64,000 nt of DNA from Allantophomopsis cytisporea (GCA_024752435.1 CP103029.1:1736001-1800000), one strand, 5' to 3'; positions 48,701-62,966 are shown, numbered from the stretch's first letter. The notes: generated by a model from the sequence alone, not told the origin. Translations and numbers: made by a program.

Positions 48701-50908
48701 TCTGTGTTCTCTGATTCCTGATGGAGCCCGCTTCTGTTGGCTGCGTCCTTTGCAAACTCTGCAGAGTGATTCCCTGCCGTCTTGGTGCCACAGGAAAATA
48801 GAAATGGACTCCGATACTGTTGTGTTGGCTTTTATCATCACTCGATTTGGAGTAGAGAGGTACTGTATCTGGCACTTCCATGCGTATAGCTGTGGCGTCC
48901 ACGCGGTTTCTGCAAGACGGTCCGGTTTCCTTGTTACATACCTGGTCCTTAAAATGCAACTCTTATAACTATATGCTAAGCCTTATATCTGATATACCAC
49001 TTCTCTTCTATAGGTAGTACAAACATACATCATTATAACAACATTCACTATCATAAGATCCTACAAAGAATTACACCAATCGAGAATCCACGGCCCATCT
49101 CTCCTCTCGACCATCACTCCCCCCATGCAGAAAAAGCTCCAGCCAAGCTGCGCTCCCTCCACGCAGCTCAGAAACATGAAAACGACCGGTGTACCTGACT
49201 AAAAAGTGACTGTGCAACGACGTGTTATTAGGTATTTCCATTCCATTCCCATAGTCCAGCTCCACTATCTGCCCATCTGCCCATCTCCACTTCCTACCTA
49301 TGCCAACTGCCAGCTTCACACTCTCCCCACCAGGTTCCTGCTGTGTGCTTCCGTATGCTGTGGTCACGATTTACCAGTCATGCCAAGCCGTGTCTCGTGC
49401 CTTGTCTTGACTTGCCTTACAGCACCACAGTACTTCTCAGTACTTCTCAGTCCTTCTCATCCAAGGGTCTCATTCGAGTCTTGCTTTGTACCTTAATGAC
49501 AACTGTACGTGCACTACGCTTCTCCCTTCGGCTGAGGAGAGCAATATCAAGTACTTTGTAACCCACGCATGCTGATCTTCGACCATGTTCTTGACCCGTG
49601 TTCCCCGGGATCATGGTGGTCAACAGATGGACGGTGTCCATGCAGAGTAACCATGGCCGGTGTGGCTTGGGCTTCAGAAGGTGGGTTTTAGAGGGTATGA
49701 GAGAGGACTTCGTTGAAGATGTGAGGCGTTGATTGATATTGAGGTTGTGAAACGTTATTGATGTGGAGAGATTCTTATTGTACTTCGTACGTATGTACAG
49801 TGTTACCATCATACTGCGTCATTGAGGTAGATACCTCTTCCATCACTTACGATAGATATGGATCGTGTCTCTAGAATAGACACGACTATTTTCGGCAGTT
49901 CCACTTACGTACGATACGGAGGATTTGTTCGATTATTTCAAATCACATCTTACCCTACGATCCGTTAATTTTCCACTTTTGTCATTAGGATCGTGGGGAT
50001 GTACATATTTCAGATGGTAAAACGGGCATCTCCGTCCCTAGTTATGTTTTCGTAAATGTGTGGGAGGAATCTCCCACGCCTTGGTCAGGAAATTCTGTTT
50101 TCCTGCGCGCAAGATGAGTTTGTGTGAGATGAGATTTGGTCGCACTGTTGCGTCGGTGTTGAGGTGGAGCTGCTGATGATTAATAAAGGTGCACAGTAAC
50201 GAATGGATCCGCCCTACAAGCCCACCACTAGCATTATTCTCCGTAGTGAATCAAAACTGAGTCTTTTCATCCCTATGGCACTTGGTGATTTCCTTCTCAA
50301 AACTTGATGAGATGATCCAAACCGAACTGTACCTCGGCTGGGGAGTACTGCTACCCAATCCCAGCTTGGTCATCATATCCTCACGGCAATATCCTTAAAG
50401 GCAAGCAGGTCCAATTAATCACTATGGTGAGATCCTAGTGCCAGCGAGAGAAGTTTCTTGCGTAAAAACTTTTCTTCCTACTTTGCATTCTTTGATGAAG
50501 CTCTCGTAGTGTGTTGAAACTCATATGGCAAGGAACATCATAATTCACCGCATCACTCGGCTTCCGCCCTATAATTGCGGAAACCGTCTTTTGTTGCAAC
50601 GCTTGCGTCGCTACATGGCTCCGTACGCTGTGCCTGACCTCACGAGGTTGCGATGTTTATAATGCACAGCGTAGGGAGTCCCTCCTGGGAATTCAACCTG
50701 GCGTTGGCGACCCGGTTTATAGGCGACAAGCGTGATGGTGGAAGGATGATTGTTGCTGAGGATTTTATGATTCAGATTCGATACAGGATTGTTTTGTTGG
50801 GTGGAGTTCTGCACTGGTGCTCGCTGCTGTAGGAACGGAACGTTGATTTCTTGACAACTCGGAGATTTGGGAGATCTTCAGGTACTGGCCTTGTAGTTTT
50901 GAGTTATC

Positions 50909-50932
50909 TTTGGATTTGGATTTGGATTTGGA
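50909..50932 (+). repeat. (TTTGGA)4 microsatellite
   Basis: Four perfect hexamer units. Confidence 0.9.
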
Positions 50933-51204
50933 TTCGCTCTTGACAGGTTTTATGGAGTATCAGAGTCTACGATGTGCTTCTTGTATGTACTTTCCTTGTT
51001 TTTGTCTGCTGTGGCTCAGGCTGCGTGCGCGCACGTCCAGTATGCATTCTGCACTGTACAGCGTACAGCGTACAGCACCGCACTACACTGCACTGCATGG
51101 CACTGCACTACTGCACGCGGCACTTCCAATGCACTGCGTGTGGAGTCACGGACTGTGAAGTAAGTCGTGAATTTATCATGATGTTCATCAACATCATTAT
51201 TTTC

Positions 51205-51249
51205 ATAATCATCATAATCATCATAATCATCATAATCGTCATAATCGTC
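51205..51249 (+). repeat. 9-nt minisatellite, five units
   Basis: Three ATAATCATC units followed by two ATAATCGTC units, in perfect register. Confidence 0.92.
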
Positions 51250-52269
51250 ATTCTCGAAATCAGCTCAGGCTTATTCAGCTACATACTTCATCATGAACGT
51301 TTAATCAATCGAAAATCAATCGTTCATCTCTCTACTGTGACAGTAGCACAACGACTTCATGTGCCTCAAGCTTACCGCACAGCATCTACTATCTCTACTC
51401 TTCTCCATTCGACTATTCTACTCAACAGTGCTTGCTCGCTCAAAGTACGGATTAGCACCCGTTAATAGACCTGCATCTGCAATACCATCGTCGTCCGCGT
51501 TGCATACACTTCACAACCTTACCCCACGACATTAACTACAAAGTGGATCACTGTAGGGCGACTTTGTGTCCGGCACGACACGAGACAAGCCACCTCCCTC
51601 TGGGTTCCTGTTAGACGAACGGCGGATGCTAATCCAAGTTACCAGGTACATAAATACAGCCAGACAACGCTCGGCAGGGACTCGACTTGTCAAGAAAGCA
51701 CGGGAAAGATGAGACTCGAGACTTGGGAAAATTCCACCGCTTGTTCCCTGTTCCCTGGCATCCTGACATTTACTCACTCATCCATCCATTCAATCATTCA
51801 TTCCCTTACGAGTTGAGGTTCGATACCCATACAGATTGAGAGCTGGATCGAGGCTCTTTCTCCGATTTTGATTCTGAGCTCTGGTACCATCATTTCGATT
51901 GTTTCGAGAGATCGGTTTCTGTACTTAGAATTCTGAATATTCCGGATATTGTATACGAATACGGAGCATGGCCCTGAAGCCCAGACCAACGTTATGTATG
52001 TGACTTTCTTTTTATACGCTCTCGAGTATTATCATACGAAGTGCATTCGTATGGGATTTTTGGTAAGCATTCTGTATGGTACTATTCTGACGAGTAAGGT
52101 GAAGCAACGCACACAGCGAATGGTGGTAGGTCAATTCCAGTATCTGTCTGTGCCGGTGCCTATGCTTGTTGTGCCTGGAAAGAAAGCATCACGAAAAAGT
52201 CAGTACCTTACCGTCGCAAGTTTCGGTACCGTCAATGTCTCCATCATTATTCATCCATTCATCTTCAAC

Positions 52270-52293
52270 CACACACACACACACACACACACA
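52270..52293 (+). repeat. (CA)12 microsatellite
   Basis: Twelve uninterrupted CA units. Confidence 0.95.
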
Positions 52294-53665
52294 TACTACC
52301 CTCACTCAGGACTGGCTGCCCACATCCTCCACTTCCACCAACTGCCACCCCCAGCATGCATGCATCGGCTCTTTCGAGTCAACTGTACTGTGTACGGTAA
52401 GGTTCAGGTACAGCCAGTAAGCCACTATGCCAAAGTACCACTAAGGGACTACAACAGCACTGATGCTCTGATGAGAGACTCCACCCACAAATAACCCCTA
52501 CCAAAACCCATATCCTCGACAACTAACCACACTTAGAGAGTACAGTACGGAGTACATGCCCTACGACGTTACCGTCATCACTAGAACGATGATGACATGT
52601 GTCTTCTCTTACCTCAATCACCAAGTCGGAACGATCATTTCTACGGAGGACTGACAATACCAATATCTACCACTCACTACACGCCTCCGAATGTCTGTGA
52701 TGATGTCTGTTGAGTTATGAGGTGCCTGTCCTGTGCATCCTGCTTACTCCAGCCCGGCTTTACTACTGGCTCTGAGCCTGGTCCACCCCCGTCTTGCCTG
52801 CCTTGTCAACCCATCCATATCAGCCTGTGCAGAGGGCCAAGCGTCTCTCCCACACACTCATCGCACCACACACCCACCCACCTAGACCACCCAGACCAAC
52901 AGCGGTTTGGCTTGTATCAGGACTACCGGCATGGATATCAACAACGTTGCCTTCAGAATAAATATACACACAGTGTACAAAATAAAAAGGGCCTAGACAT
53001 GGGTCGTTGACTGGAGAAAGTGCGTTTGAAGGCCACACGCCAACTTTCTTCTTATACCTCTAGGATCGCTGCACCGCCCCTCGTCCACCCTTTTGCGCGT
53101 CGTCCCACTCTGTAGCTTCTCTTTTCGATTTGTCCAGTCGCTCCTTTTTGAGTCTTTAATTTCGTTCAACTCTACTTTATATTTCTTGGAGCTGGCTCCC
53201 TTTCCATATTGTGCTGGCCTGCGTAGATCTTCCAAACGAGTTCGTTTCTACAGAACGTCCTTTTTGCATTGTCCAACTCATCACACTCATTTCCGCTCCC
53301 GCCAACCCGATCGACATTCCTTCGTCATATGAAATATTCTTAGCACCAACCCTTCACTGCTCATTCTTCCAAAATTGTGGACACCAAGAACAAAAAAAAA
53401 ATAGTAGACGGCCCCATCGAAGCATTGATCTTTTGGGAATCCATACAAGCTCAACCTGGACCCATTCCCCTAAGGGACTGATTGACACTATCATCGGATC
53501 TTAAACCTACCTCGTAAGTGCAGGATATATACTCTGCCTTCCCTTCTTGGACCCCGGATCTCCCTACTCCCTATACTCTTAACACTTCAATGGATTGTAG
53601 GGCTGACAACGTCAACAGCCTTTTTCCATTACATCAACAGGTTTGATCAAGTTCTATCTACAAAT

Positions 53666-55802
53666 ATGGAGTCCAATCCAGCAGCCTTGTAAGTGGACTC
53701 TCTTGCTACTACGCCATATGTTGTTGTCATACTAACATACTACCTTTCTCAAAAGACATCAACTGCAAAGTGCGCCCTTATTCACTTACAACCCAAACAA
53801 CAAGTTTGGTCGACGTGATTATCCACCTAGATCCTACCCTTCGGTAACTAGTACTCCAAGTGAGATGTCGACACCTCATGAGTCAGGAATGGGAATGTGG
53901 TCATCTCCAGCAGAGCATGGTCTCAAGCCCCGGCCAGCAACCATCCACGAGTCAGTGTTCCCTGGCTACTCAATGGCGGAAGAGTACAACAACAATCTTC
54001 CAGCATGGGACTCGTCGACTATGCCCATGCAGTCAAATCATGATGGCTTTCAACAACATTATTCCGTTCAACAACAGGACTTCTATGGATCAGACCTTGG
54101 GAACAGTAAGTTAAGGCGTTTGCGTATCTGAGTGTAGTAGTTTTGCTGACTTTTTGCAGATGGCTGGGTTCAAAAGCAATGTGATGACGGAAGTGATATG
54201 CAGAGTATGGACACTGAGATGTCTATGGGCCAGGCCTACACTACTGACGAAGCTGTTCCCGTTCTCGACTTAAGATACTCTACTCCTGGAATGGAGAACG
54301 AGTCTATGGCTTTCGAAAATGCTTTCAACTCTCGCCGAATGTCTGGCTCGTCCTTCACTCTGTCAACTACTGGTCCCTTATCAGAGATGACTTCATACGA
54401 GGACTTCTCTACCACTCTTTCTGAAGCACCATCATTCAGCTCTGATTATCCAACACATTCCAACAGAAATTCTCTCATGTCTTCGAGCTCGGATTACCCA
54501 CCACCATCCAACAGGAATTCACTTATGTCCTCGACCCAGCTCTCACCTGTGGCATCACCACGAATGACCCCACAGAATAGATCTGAGCTTGTACGAACTC
54601 AAAGCCGTGGTCGTGCTTCCCCATCACCAAGGCCTACTATGCGATCTGCGCCATATTCGACCGACAGTAGAGTGGGCAAGCGTTGGTCTACAGGATCCTA
54701 CGCACCGACACCAAGCCGTCGCCCTTCACCGTTCATCTACAACCACGCTCAAGAGATGTTCTCGGCGCACAACCAACCACGAATGGTCTCCCGCCACTCT
54801 TCTCCGACCATCTCCAACGTTCCTTTGCCCCTGAACATGCAGAACATGCACAATTTGCAGTCGCAGCAACAGCATCCATTCCTGATGTCAAACAACTCAG
54901 GCTTCCACCGCAACACCGTTGTCCTTCCGTCCCACGGGTACGAACAACAGCCAAACATGGAAACGCCACCGCCGCTACTTTCTCACGGTCTCTTCCGTAT
55001 GCTACAGAGCAATGCTGACCCGCACTCTCTGCATGCTCACTACACCGATCTCTCAGATCCGCCGGATCTTTACGCCTCTCTCCATGAGGAACAGATTCCA
55101 CCACCCCCAGAGGACATGAACCCCTCTGATCCCGACCTTATTCCACACGAGCAGGAACTCCGCTTTGACGGCGACCTGTATACGCCACGCTGGGTTCGCG
55201 GCCATGGTAATAAGAGGGAAGGATGGTGTGGGATTTGTAAACCTGGTCGTTGGCTCGTTCTCAAGAACTCTGCTTTCTGGTACGATAAAAGCTTTACCCA
55301 TGGAATCAGCGCTGCTACCGGCAGTCCTTTCCAGGAGCCCATGGAGACAAGGAGAATGGATGGCAACCCGGATGTTTGGGAGGGGCTCTGCGGGAGCTGC
55401 AATGAGTGGGTTGCGCTGGTTAGTAGCAAGAAGAAGGGGACCACTTGGTTCAGACACGCCTACAAGGTAAGAGGAAATCTCGTGACGCTTGCAAAGCCAT
55501 TAAAATTTCGTTCATCATTTCTAACTTGAGAACAGTGCCACACACACCCGAAAATTAAGGATGCGCCCAAGCGGCGCAGAGAGAGTAGCCATACCCGTGC
55601 TCTGGCAGCATCCACCATGGCCAAACCTAAAGAGCTCCCTCAGACGCCGAAGGCGCATCACTCTCAGAGTAGTTCTCACGAGAGCGCGAGTGGCGCTTGC
55701 TGCGTATCGAGTACGCCGACACCTGCCTCCACCACAGCTAGCCTCCAGCACACCACCACCAACACTATCAGTCCACTGGAAGGACTCTCCAACATGATTT
55801 GA
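53666..55802 (+). CDS. Putative transcription regulator with Rua1 C-terminal (ex-DUF4451) zinc-binding region
   Basis: Exons 53666-53688 (23 nt), 53756-54105, 54160-55466 and 55536-55802 give 648 residues with all phases consistent. The N-terminal 460 residues are Ser/Pro/Gln/Met-rich, typical of a transcription factor. They include a tandem duplication of about 16 residues (SDYPTHSNRNSLMSS / SDYPPPSNRNSLMSS). The C-terminal region at about 465-570 starts PRWVRGHGNKREGWCGICKPGRWL and contains WCGIC, LCGSC, WFRHAYKCHTH: paired Cys and Cys/His ligands as in the Rua1_C family. Rua1 is the Ustilago regulator of ustilagic acid synthesis; in ascomycetes the role of these proteins is not fixed. The tail has a basic KRRRESS patch (possible nuclear signal). 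The large upstream intergenic space suits a regulated gene. Confidence 0.85.
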
Positions 55803-57585
55803 AAGAAGTATTAACGAACTGGGATGAAGGATATACACATCATGATTTTTGGATACCACTGGATACCACTTTGATACAAAGCCGTTTTTGCTTTCACGGT
55901 CGATATTTCCTTTACGTCTCTCGTCTCTTTATCTTGTTCATACTATTCGATCAAGTTGCTCTGCCCCTTACGGCCACCATTTTTCTTTTTGTTTTCTGTC
56001 ATGTTGGAGGATTTTGACATATTTGATATCACAATTACTACGGGCAGGTTCCTGAGTTGGCGGTTTTACATAGCGTTTCTTCTGAGCTTTTTTTCTTCTC
56101 TTCACTTGAAATACCTCTTTTGTTGAGAACTGAATTCGAATCAAAATCAAATTTTCTCATATATCTTCCCTCATCTCATCTCATTCCTGACAGGCGAGGC
56201 TTTCTTAGATCTCTGATATCCCATAATGAACATGTTCGAGACTGTGGTTTGTTTTCCTATTAAAAAGACATGTTTGTGTGGGTGACGAAGTCGGTCTGCC
56301 CTGCTCGTCTACTCACAAGTAGCAGCAGCATAACGGATCGATAATTCTTTTACAGTTTTGGAATTTTATAAAGATGGCAGAGTAGATTCCTGCACTAGTA
56401 GCTAGCTCTAATGATTCTTTGACGACAATTCTGCATCTAAGTCTTTTCTTTTGTATTAATCCATACGGTATATACTCTGTCTAGTGAGACTTACTTAACA
56501 TTCCTTCGTAATGGCTCCGTCTGAGAATATATATTGCACGCCGAAGACCGGCTCTGACATTTTAGCTTATGTTTAGAATTGAGATCCGCAGCTGTGTGCT
56601 TTGACCTGCTGCTGCACCAATGTTGGCTGTGGTTTTGGATATGGTGCCTTGTGCGTGTGCGCATTGGCGCGGCGAGGCTGAGCGGTGACCTTACTATACG
56701 ATATATGGTTGAAGATTGATTAAGTATCGGTAATAAAGTGTCGATGCTTATTTGAAAGTGGAGGCAAATACATAGATAGAATTCTTCTAGTTCATTCGTT
56801 GCAGAAGGAGGGAGGGAGGAGCTGAATGTAGCCGTTGTATTGTGGCAATATCTATACGAACTATCATCTCATTTATTCATACATACATACTGTGTACATT
56901 TCAGTCAGTTCTTATAATGGCGATTATGTTGGAATTCTGCGAACACTTTATGGTTCGATTACTGTTATTTGTGTATTAAAGACTCAGGTTCCACTCAGAA
57001 ATATCAACATTAGTGTATTTTTGCATACCTTGATAAGACAGAGTTCTGGTTTGACTTACACGCTGTAGTTATCGAATGATGATGTCCCGGCTCTCTCAAT
57101 CGTGATTCAAATATAGTCTGGTTGGGAAAATACATCCTTGGAAGACTGTATGACTAAAGAGTAGACGATGGAAATCCTCAAGATGGTACGCTCACCGGTT
57201 GTTCTCAATTCGTCTGTTTGTTTGTTGTTATCGACTGTTGAGTAGCATGTCAAGTGGGTCTCCTTTAATCGGCTGCTTCCCGTGGTGCGTATCTGGGCCT
57301 ATTCTTGGTATGCGTCATCTACTCTGCATTTCAACGGCAACTTAAGCTTACCTGGGATCCACCCCGCAAATATAACTGCTCACCTCCACCACATCCATTA
57401 GGTATGTACATACTACAACATAATTGATGGGCTAACGTAGAACAATCCCATCAACTCTACGACGATAATATCATCAATTCAAATATCTCACCAATGGACA
57501 TCTCACCATCCTAGCGACCACAGTGCCCGTCCGACCGGTCCCATCACGCATCGATTGAACTGCTATCCTTCAATCGCATTTCGCA
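55803..57585. other. Intergenic between the regulator and the MFS gene
   Basis: No coding region is supported. The T-rich start (to about 56.1 kb) is probably the regulator's 3' untranslated region; the last 250 nt are CA/CT-rich leader-like sequence. Confidence 0.5.
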
Positions 57586-59384
57586 ATGGGTATATCTAAA
57601 TATCTACCCTTCGCCCCGGCGACAACAACTCTCCAAGCTTCGACCTACCTTCTCGCTGTCTGCCTCTTCTCTATCTCCTTCCTCGTCTTCCTGAACAGCA
57701 GCGTCTCTTTCGTCATCACCGACCTGCTCGGCATCAAACACAATGTGGGCGACCTCGTTGGTACCCTCGGTTTCGTGGATGAGTTGGTGGCCCTCATCGC
57801 CTGTCCATTCTGGGGCATCCTGTCAGACAGAGTCGGTGTTCGCAGCGTCTGTGTAGCTGGGTATACAATTGTTGGTCTGAGTTTGCTGCTTTTCGTACAA
57901 GCCCGAAATGTTTATCCGCAATTGCTGCTGGCCAGGATGTTGTTCAGTGTTGGTGGGGCAGCTACGTGAGTCTTCCATATTGCTTGCGATTGACAAGCCC
58001 ATTGATTGACGCCTATAGTGCCACTATGGTCACAGCCATCTTGCCATCAATGACCGGTGGTGGAGAACACTCTTCCACCAGACGAAGAAGTGCCACATCA
58101 GATGTCCCACCCGAGTTCAGGAATAGCATAACCCCTTCCCTTGAGTCAGAAGTCACTATTACCCCAGAGCGATATACCGATGGCCAGGAAGGAATTTCGC
58201 GCTCCCGCTCCCGTGAACAATACGGAAGTAGAAAAGGATCAAGTCCCCCACGCCTTGCGGGTTTGGTAGGCGTGTTTACAGGGTGTGGAGCACTTGTAGC
58301 TCTCGCTATCTTCCTGCCCCTGCCTGCCCAGTTTTCTCACATTAAGGGTATAACTCAGGGGCAAGCCGTGGCCGACAGTTTCTACGTGGTGGGAGCAATA
58401 GCTCTTGTCGTAGCCATTCTTTGCTTTGTCGGGCTCCGTAACCTTACTGGGGAAGAGCACAAGGGATGGAAGACACTTATAAACTCTCGAAGCTCAAACA
58501 TTTCCGACACGACTCAATCCAATACGCACCAACAATCCTTCCTTCCATATCATAGACTTCTCCTAGACTCTACCCTCCTTGCCTTCCATGACGCTCAAAT
58601 TGGCCTTGGCTACCTCGGCGGTTTCGTAGCACGCGCCTCATCTGTCGGAATCTCCCTGTTTATCCCCCTTTACATAAACGCATACTTCATATCCCACGGT
58701 TTCTGCCAGGGTTCACCAACAGACCCATCACCCGAGCTGAAGAAAGAGTGCCGAGCAGCGTACATTCTCTCCGCCGAACTAACCGGCATCTCCCAGCTCA
58801 TCGCCCTTCTCTGCGCTCCGCTCTTCGGCTACTTTTCCGATCGCTACCGCAAGTGGAATGTACCGTTGCTCATAGCTAGCATTGCCGGCATAATTGGCTA
58901 CACTGCCTTTGCGCGCCTCACCAGTCCCGAAGTCAAGGATATCGAAGGTCGTGGTGGCTCGCCTTCTATTTTCGTTATTGTCGCTCTTATCGGTATCTCC
59001 CAGATTGGCGCTATCGTCTGCTCCCTGGGCCTGCTTGGTCGTGGCGTCCTTGGAGCCGAGGGCGGTTATAACCTCTCCCGTGACCTCCATCGCGATTCGG
59101 CTGCCCGGAATGTCAATGGTGAGAATGCACCGCTGCTTGGGGAGTCTGAGGAGGGGAAGGAGGTCAGCAGGAGTCATCTTAAGGGGAGTATTGCGGGTGT
59201 TTATAGTCTTAGTGGTGGAGCGGCTATTTTGTTGCTTACGAAGTTGGGTGGCTGGCTGTTTGATAGCAAGAGCACGGCGGCACCATTTTATATGATGGCG
59301 GTGTTCAATGCAGTGTTGTTTTTGACCGCTGTGGCTGTTGCTATCTTTAGAGAGATTCGTGGACGAGCAAAGGGGGACACATAG
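57586..59384 (+). CDS. Major facilitator superfamily transporter
   Basis: Exons 57586-57965 and 58019-59384 give 581 residues; the 53-nt intron (GTGAGT...CTATAG) joins GGAAT to ATMVTAILP. The N-terminal half shows TM1 (LLAVCLFSISFLVFLNSS), TM2 (VGTLGFVDELVALIACPF) and the loop 2-3 signature WGILSDRVGVR (G-x-x-x-D-R-x-G-x-R), then further helices. A cytosolic Ser/Arg-rich insertion (about 140-205) follows TM4, and a second one lies between the halves. A repeat of the loop motif in the C half reads FGYFSDRYRKW. The last helices end before REIRGRAKGDT. The substrate is unknown; no neighbouring biosynthetic genes suggest one. Confidence 0.88.
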
Positions 59385-59395
59385 TGTAGATGAGA

Positions 59396-59425
59396 GTAGA
59401 TGGGCGTAGATGGGCGTAGATGGCC
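59396..59425 (+). repeat. 10-nt tandem repeat, three units
   Basis: GTAGATGGGC twice and GTAGATGGCC once, just after the MFS stop codon. Confidence 0.85.
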
Positions 59426-62400
59426 ATTTATGTTTCGTTTGTTGATGAGTCTCAGTTTGGTAATTAGAACTGTATGTTATCTTCCAACGGCTTGTGCGTA
59501 CTCAGGTGTAAAAGGGGACTTGTACGCGTGTACGACTGTGTTAATGGTATCGACAGGTTAGGATGTCATGATAACTTGTATGTCAAAGTCCGTTTCCCTT
59601 CTCTCTACCAAGAGTCCCTAATAGATGCTTGAAAATTACCGGATGTTTAAGCCCCTTAAGACGTTCACGATTATTGAAATCCCGTTTATCGGACTCCAAA
59701 TCATCATCAAACATGTTACTGTCACTGGAATTTTTGATGATATCAGGCTTCAAATTATGTTGAGTTATAAGCGGTCTAAATGACGCAACCTATCATATTC
59801 TCCAGGCGGATATATAGACACTTAAAGGCTTCATCTGAAGACTAAGCTTGCACCCTCCTTCATCTCAGAAGCCTCCCCGAGATTTATGTCAGATCTTTGA
59901 TGAGCTACCTTTAAGGTGGCGTTCTTTACTTAGAGGTCAATGAAGCGTGGAGTGATTATGGCAAGTTTCGAAAGTAAACTTCCTTGCACTGAATAAAACG
60001 TCTTGATAAGTTAGATAGTCTATTAATTGTTTCAATGCTTAGACGGATGAAGTTGAGCAGCTTGATGAGTGAGAGTTTGATCGCATTCCCCTGGAATTGA
60101 AGTTGCAACTGGGTTATCACGGCGTTGGTTATTTGCTGGGGAGGTCATGACTCCAGATATGGTAGCCAGGGCGAGAATAATTTATTGTGAATTTGATTCT
60201 TGATAACAAATTTGTGAGGGTCATTTATGGGTTTCTTGATGAATTGTAAAGAAAGGGGTTGAAATAGTTTTGAACGTATAAGGTGAGTGGTTATATGAAT
60301 GAATGAATGAGTCAAGTGATTAGAGTAACTGAACTAACACGAACGATTGAAATGAGTTATAGAAGTTATACAGGCTTTCAAGACTCATATATATACCAAC
60401 TTATATCCAAAACTTCCAACTTAAGATATAACTGCAGTATGACCATTCCTTTATGCAATCTTTGAATGTCAATATCGTATAGGCACTGCGCCTTGATTTC
60501 GACGCATTTCTGTTAGACTTTGTGGTTGTGTGGGTTTCGTCTCTCACCCATGATTGTTATCCAATGTCGTATAGAAATTAACTTTCAAAGATGAACCTTG
60601 TGTTCTTCTACAAAACAAAGTCACGACCTCCTATCTATGGTTTATCTAAAAAAAAAATAGGCCATTACATTAGGATGCAGGAGGGAGTAAGTCAATGAAA
60701 CAGAGGCTTCTTAATTGCTGATACGTATAACAGAGCAATAAGATATATGCGCGAAGGTGCGATAGTGAATAATATGCACAACAAGTCCCTCTAAAAAAGT
60801 AGCTCCAATCAATTGCAATTGATCAAGATGACTTTTCTATTGCAAGATACTAGATTTCCTCTTATTTCATTTGTTTGGAGGCACAGCTGTTCTGTTGACT
60901 CACAATGATCCACATTAGAGTAAAGGTAGAAAATAAGGTGACATACCATTATTTGTCCAGTGTCCAATCAATAAAAATACGAACCCATCAAAGTTTCGGA
61001 TATCGAATGGCAGTGAGGCTAAGTGGGAATGCAATTGGTATCGTGAAAAAAAAAACCTTTGCTGAAGCCATATAATGTGTTGAAACTACCAATTTGGAAT
61101 TGTAATATAGCAGCTCTACTTTATCTTTATAGTACTAACCCAAGTCCCTAGTCAGGCCTACATCCTCTTAGCTAATCGGAAGGAAGCTCGGAACTTTTTG
61201 CTTGGCTACAGGGGATAGAGGCGTTTCTGAGTTTTCGCGTTCACGCCTACTGTAACCTTATGTTTGTCTGAGAACAGGTCAACAGCGCTACTTTTGAGCA
61301 ACGATCGACAAAAAACATGGGTTTCCATACCAAAAAGGCGAGGATATAAGACAGTGAGAAGGCAAGAGAATCTGCCAAGAATCAACAAATGTGTAATGGC
61401 AGAACAAATGATGCGGGCCCAGCATCTTCTATTTATCGATAGCTCAAGAGTCAGACGATCTGTCTATCTTAAGAAGAAGTGCATTCATGACTAGGTCCGT
61501 ATCTCGCATTCAAAATGCGAATTATTTTGATGCTTGTCGATTAACTGCCGTAGAGACAGGATGTTTAAGTCTCTCCAAACCTGCCGAGCAGGTGTGGCAA
61601 ATATGAGACTTGAAGGCTTGTTATGGCTTAATCCTTCGATAACGCTGCTATTTCCAAGGTTACGCTATAACGTTTACATAGTCAGAGATTCTTGATGCAC
61701 CTTGCCAATGCGTTTAGAGGTTCTCTAGCTTCACGTTATAACATCTAGAATGGCGGCGAGTATGGAGATTGTCATGTTAGACACTTGCAAGGGACTCACG
61801 TACCGCAGACTATAGCGACTGCATATCTAGAGTAGCTTGTATAATATACTTGTGCCAATAAAATGGTTCCACAGAAAATTTCTATCGTATTCTTGCCAAA
61901 CACTACACACTCATGAACACGAGTATCCGATTTCATAACTTGCAAAAAGTAGCCGTCATTCTATACGACCATCAATATGTTCCTACCATATTATCTCAGA
62001 GCTCAATGTTCCATGAGCCGACAGCTTATATTCAATCTCTATTTCAAACATGGATAAACACGAACGCTTGCGCTCATCTTCATCGTCAACCATGGAATCC
62101 TCATCAAAAGTTTCACTTACAAATTTAGCAAAAATATCCCTATATATACCCCCGTTGACTGCCCAAAGGAGGAAGATTTTCTGGAAGGTACTGTCGCGAT
62201 TCTTTAGTTGACTTCCCCTGAATAATTACCATCTTCAGTGATTCTAATCGATCAATCTCCAGGAGTACAATGTCAAGGTTGTAATGGTCAAATTCTGGAG
62301 AGCAGCACACACGGACTTTAAGAAATTGGAGATGTTGATAGTCCGTCTCGTTTCTTTCGGATGCTGGAAGTCCTTCAATGAGGGTTAAAGGGAAGCAGAT

Positions 62401-62966
62401 GAAGCAAAGCCGGCCTCTGCCTAAGACTACCTGACTTAACTTTACCTTAGTATATTCGAGGGGGAGTATCCTCACCCTGACATTGTGGTGATGTAGAAAG
62501 TACATTGAGGCGCACACTGTCTCAAGGAAATTTTCATCTAAGAGAAGTTGGGTCTAATTCTACTTCTTGTGCCCAAATGCCTTATGATCTACTATCAAGT
62601 CATTTGTCCCATCTTCACTTACGTCCCATCAGATATTACAAGTAAGCACATACAAGGATATATAATGATCTGACCAACAAATAATGCTTGTGCAATTAGA
62701 AAGCTGCACACAAATAATAGGGCTAGTTCTATGCAGGAAATAACGAGTTGTCACCAATTTCTCATGTCAAGCTTTGTCATGCACAGGAGCCTTGTATTAT
62801 ATGACAAGGAGGGAAGCTTTGACTATAATCGCACCTTGAAAAAACGAATGATACAATGTAATGCTTACTATCGACCCTGCCGGGCTTACGGAGAAATGGC
62901 ATGGTATCTTCGCTTACTCATCCCGTATTATCTTTTCAAGATAGGTACTCTGAGCTATCAATTTCC

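Larger units (their letters stand above)
45744..53665. other. Long gene-poor region upstream of the Rua1-C regulator
   Basis: Nearly 8 kb without a coding region I can support. An 89-codon ATG frame at 48039-48308 (MAMAMSIPLDF...) has no family signature. There are hairpins (TCGTGTCT/AGACACGA at 49863-49885; GTGGGAG/CTCCCAC at 50060-50077) and several microsatellites listed separately. The segment 51.4-53.6 kb is CT/CA-rich and may be a long leader or promoter of the regulator gene. Confidence 0.5.

Noticed and set aside
49863..49885. 8-bp inverted repeat as a terminator or regulatory hairpin
   Set aside because: Isolated short palindrome in intergenic sequence with no associated gene; expected by chance at this scale.
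51808..51830. Box-B-like GGTTCGATACC
   Set aside because: No box A at the right distance and no body landmarks shared with the SINE-like copies.
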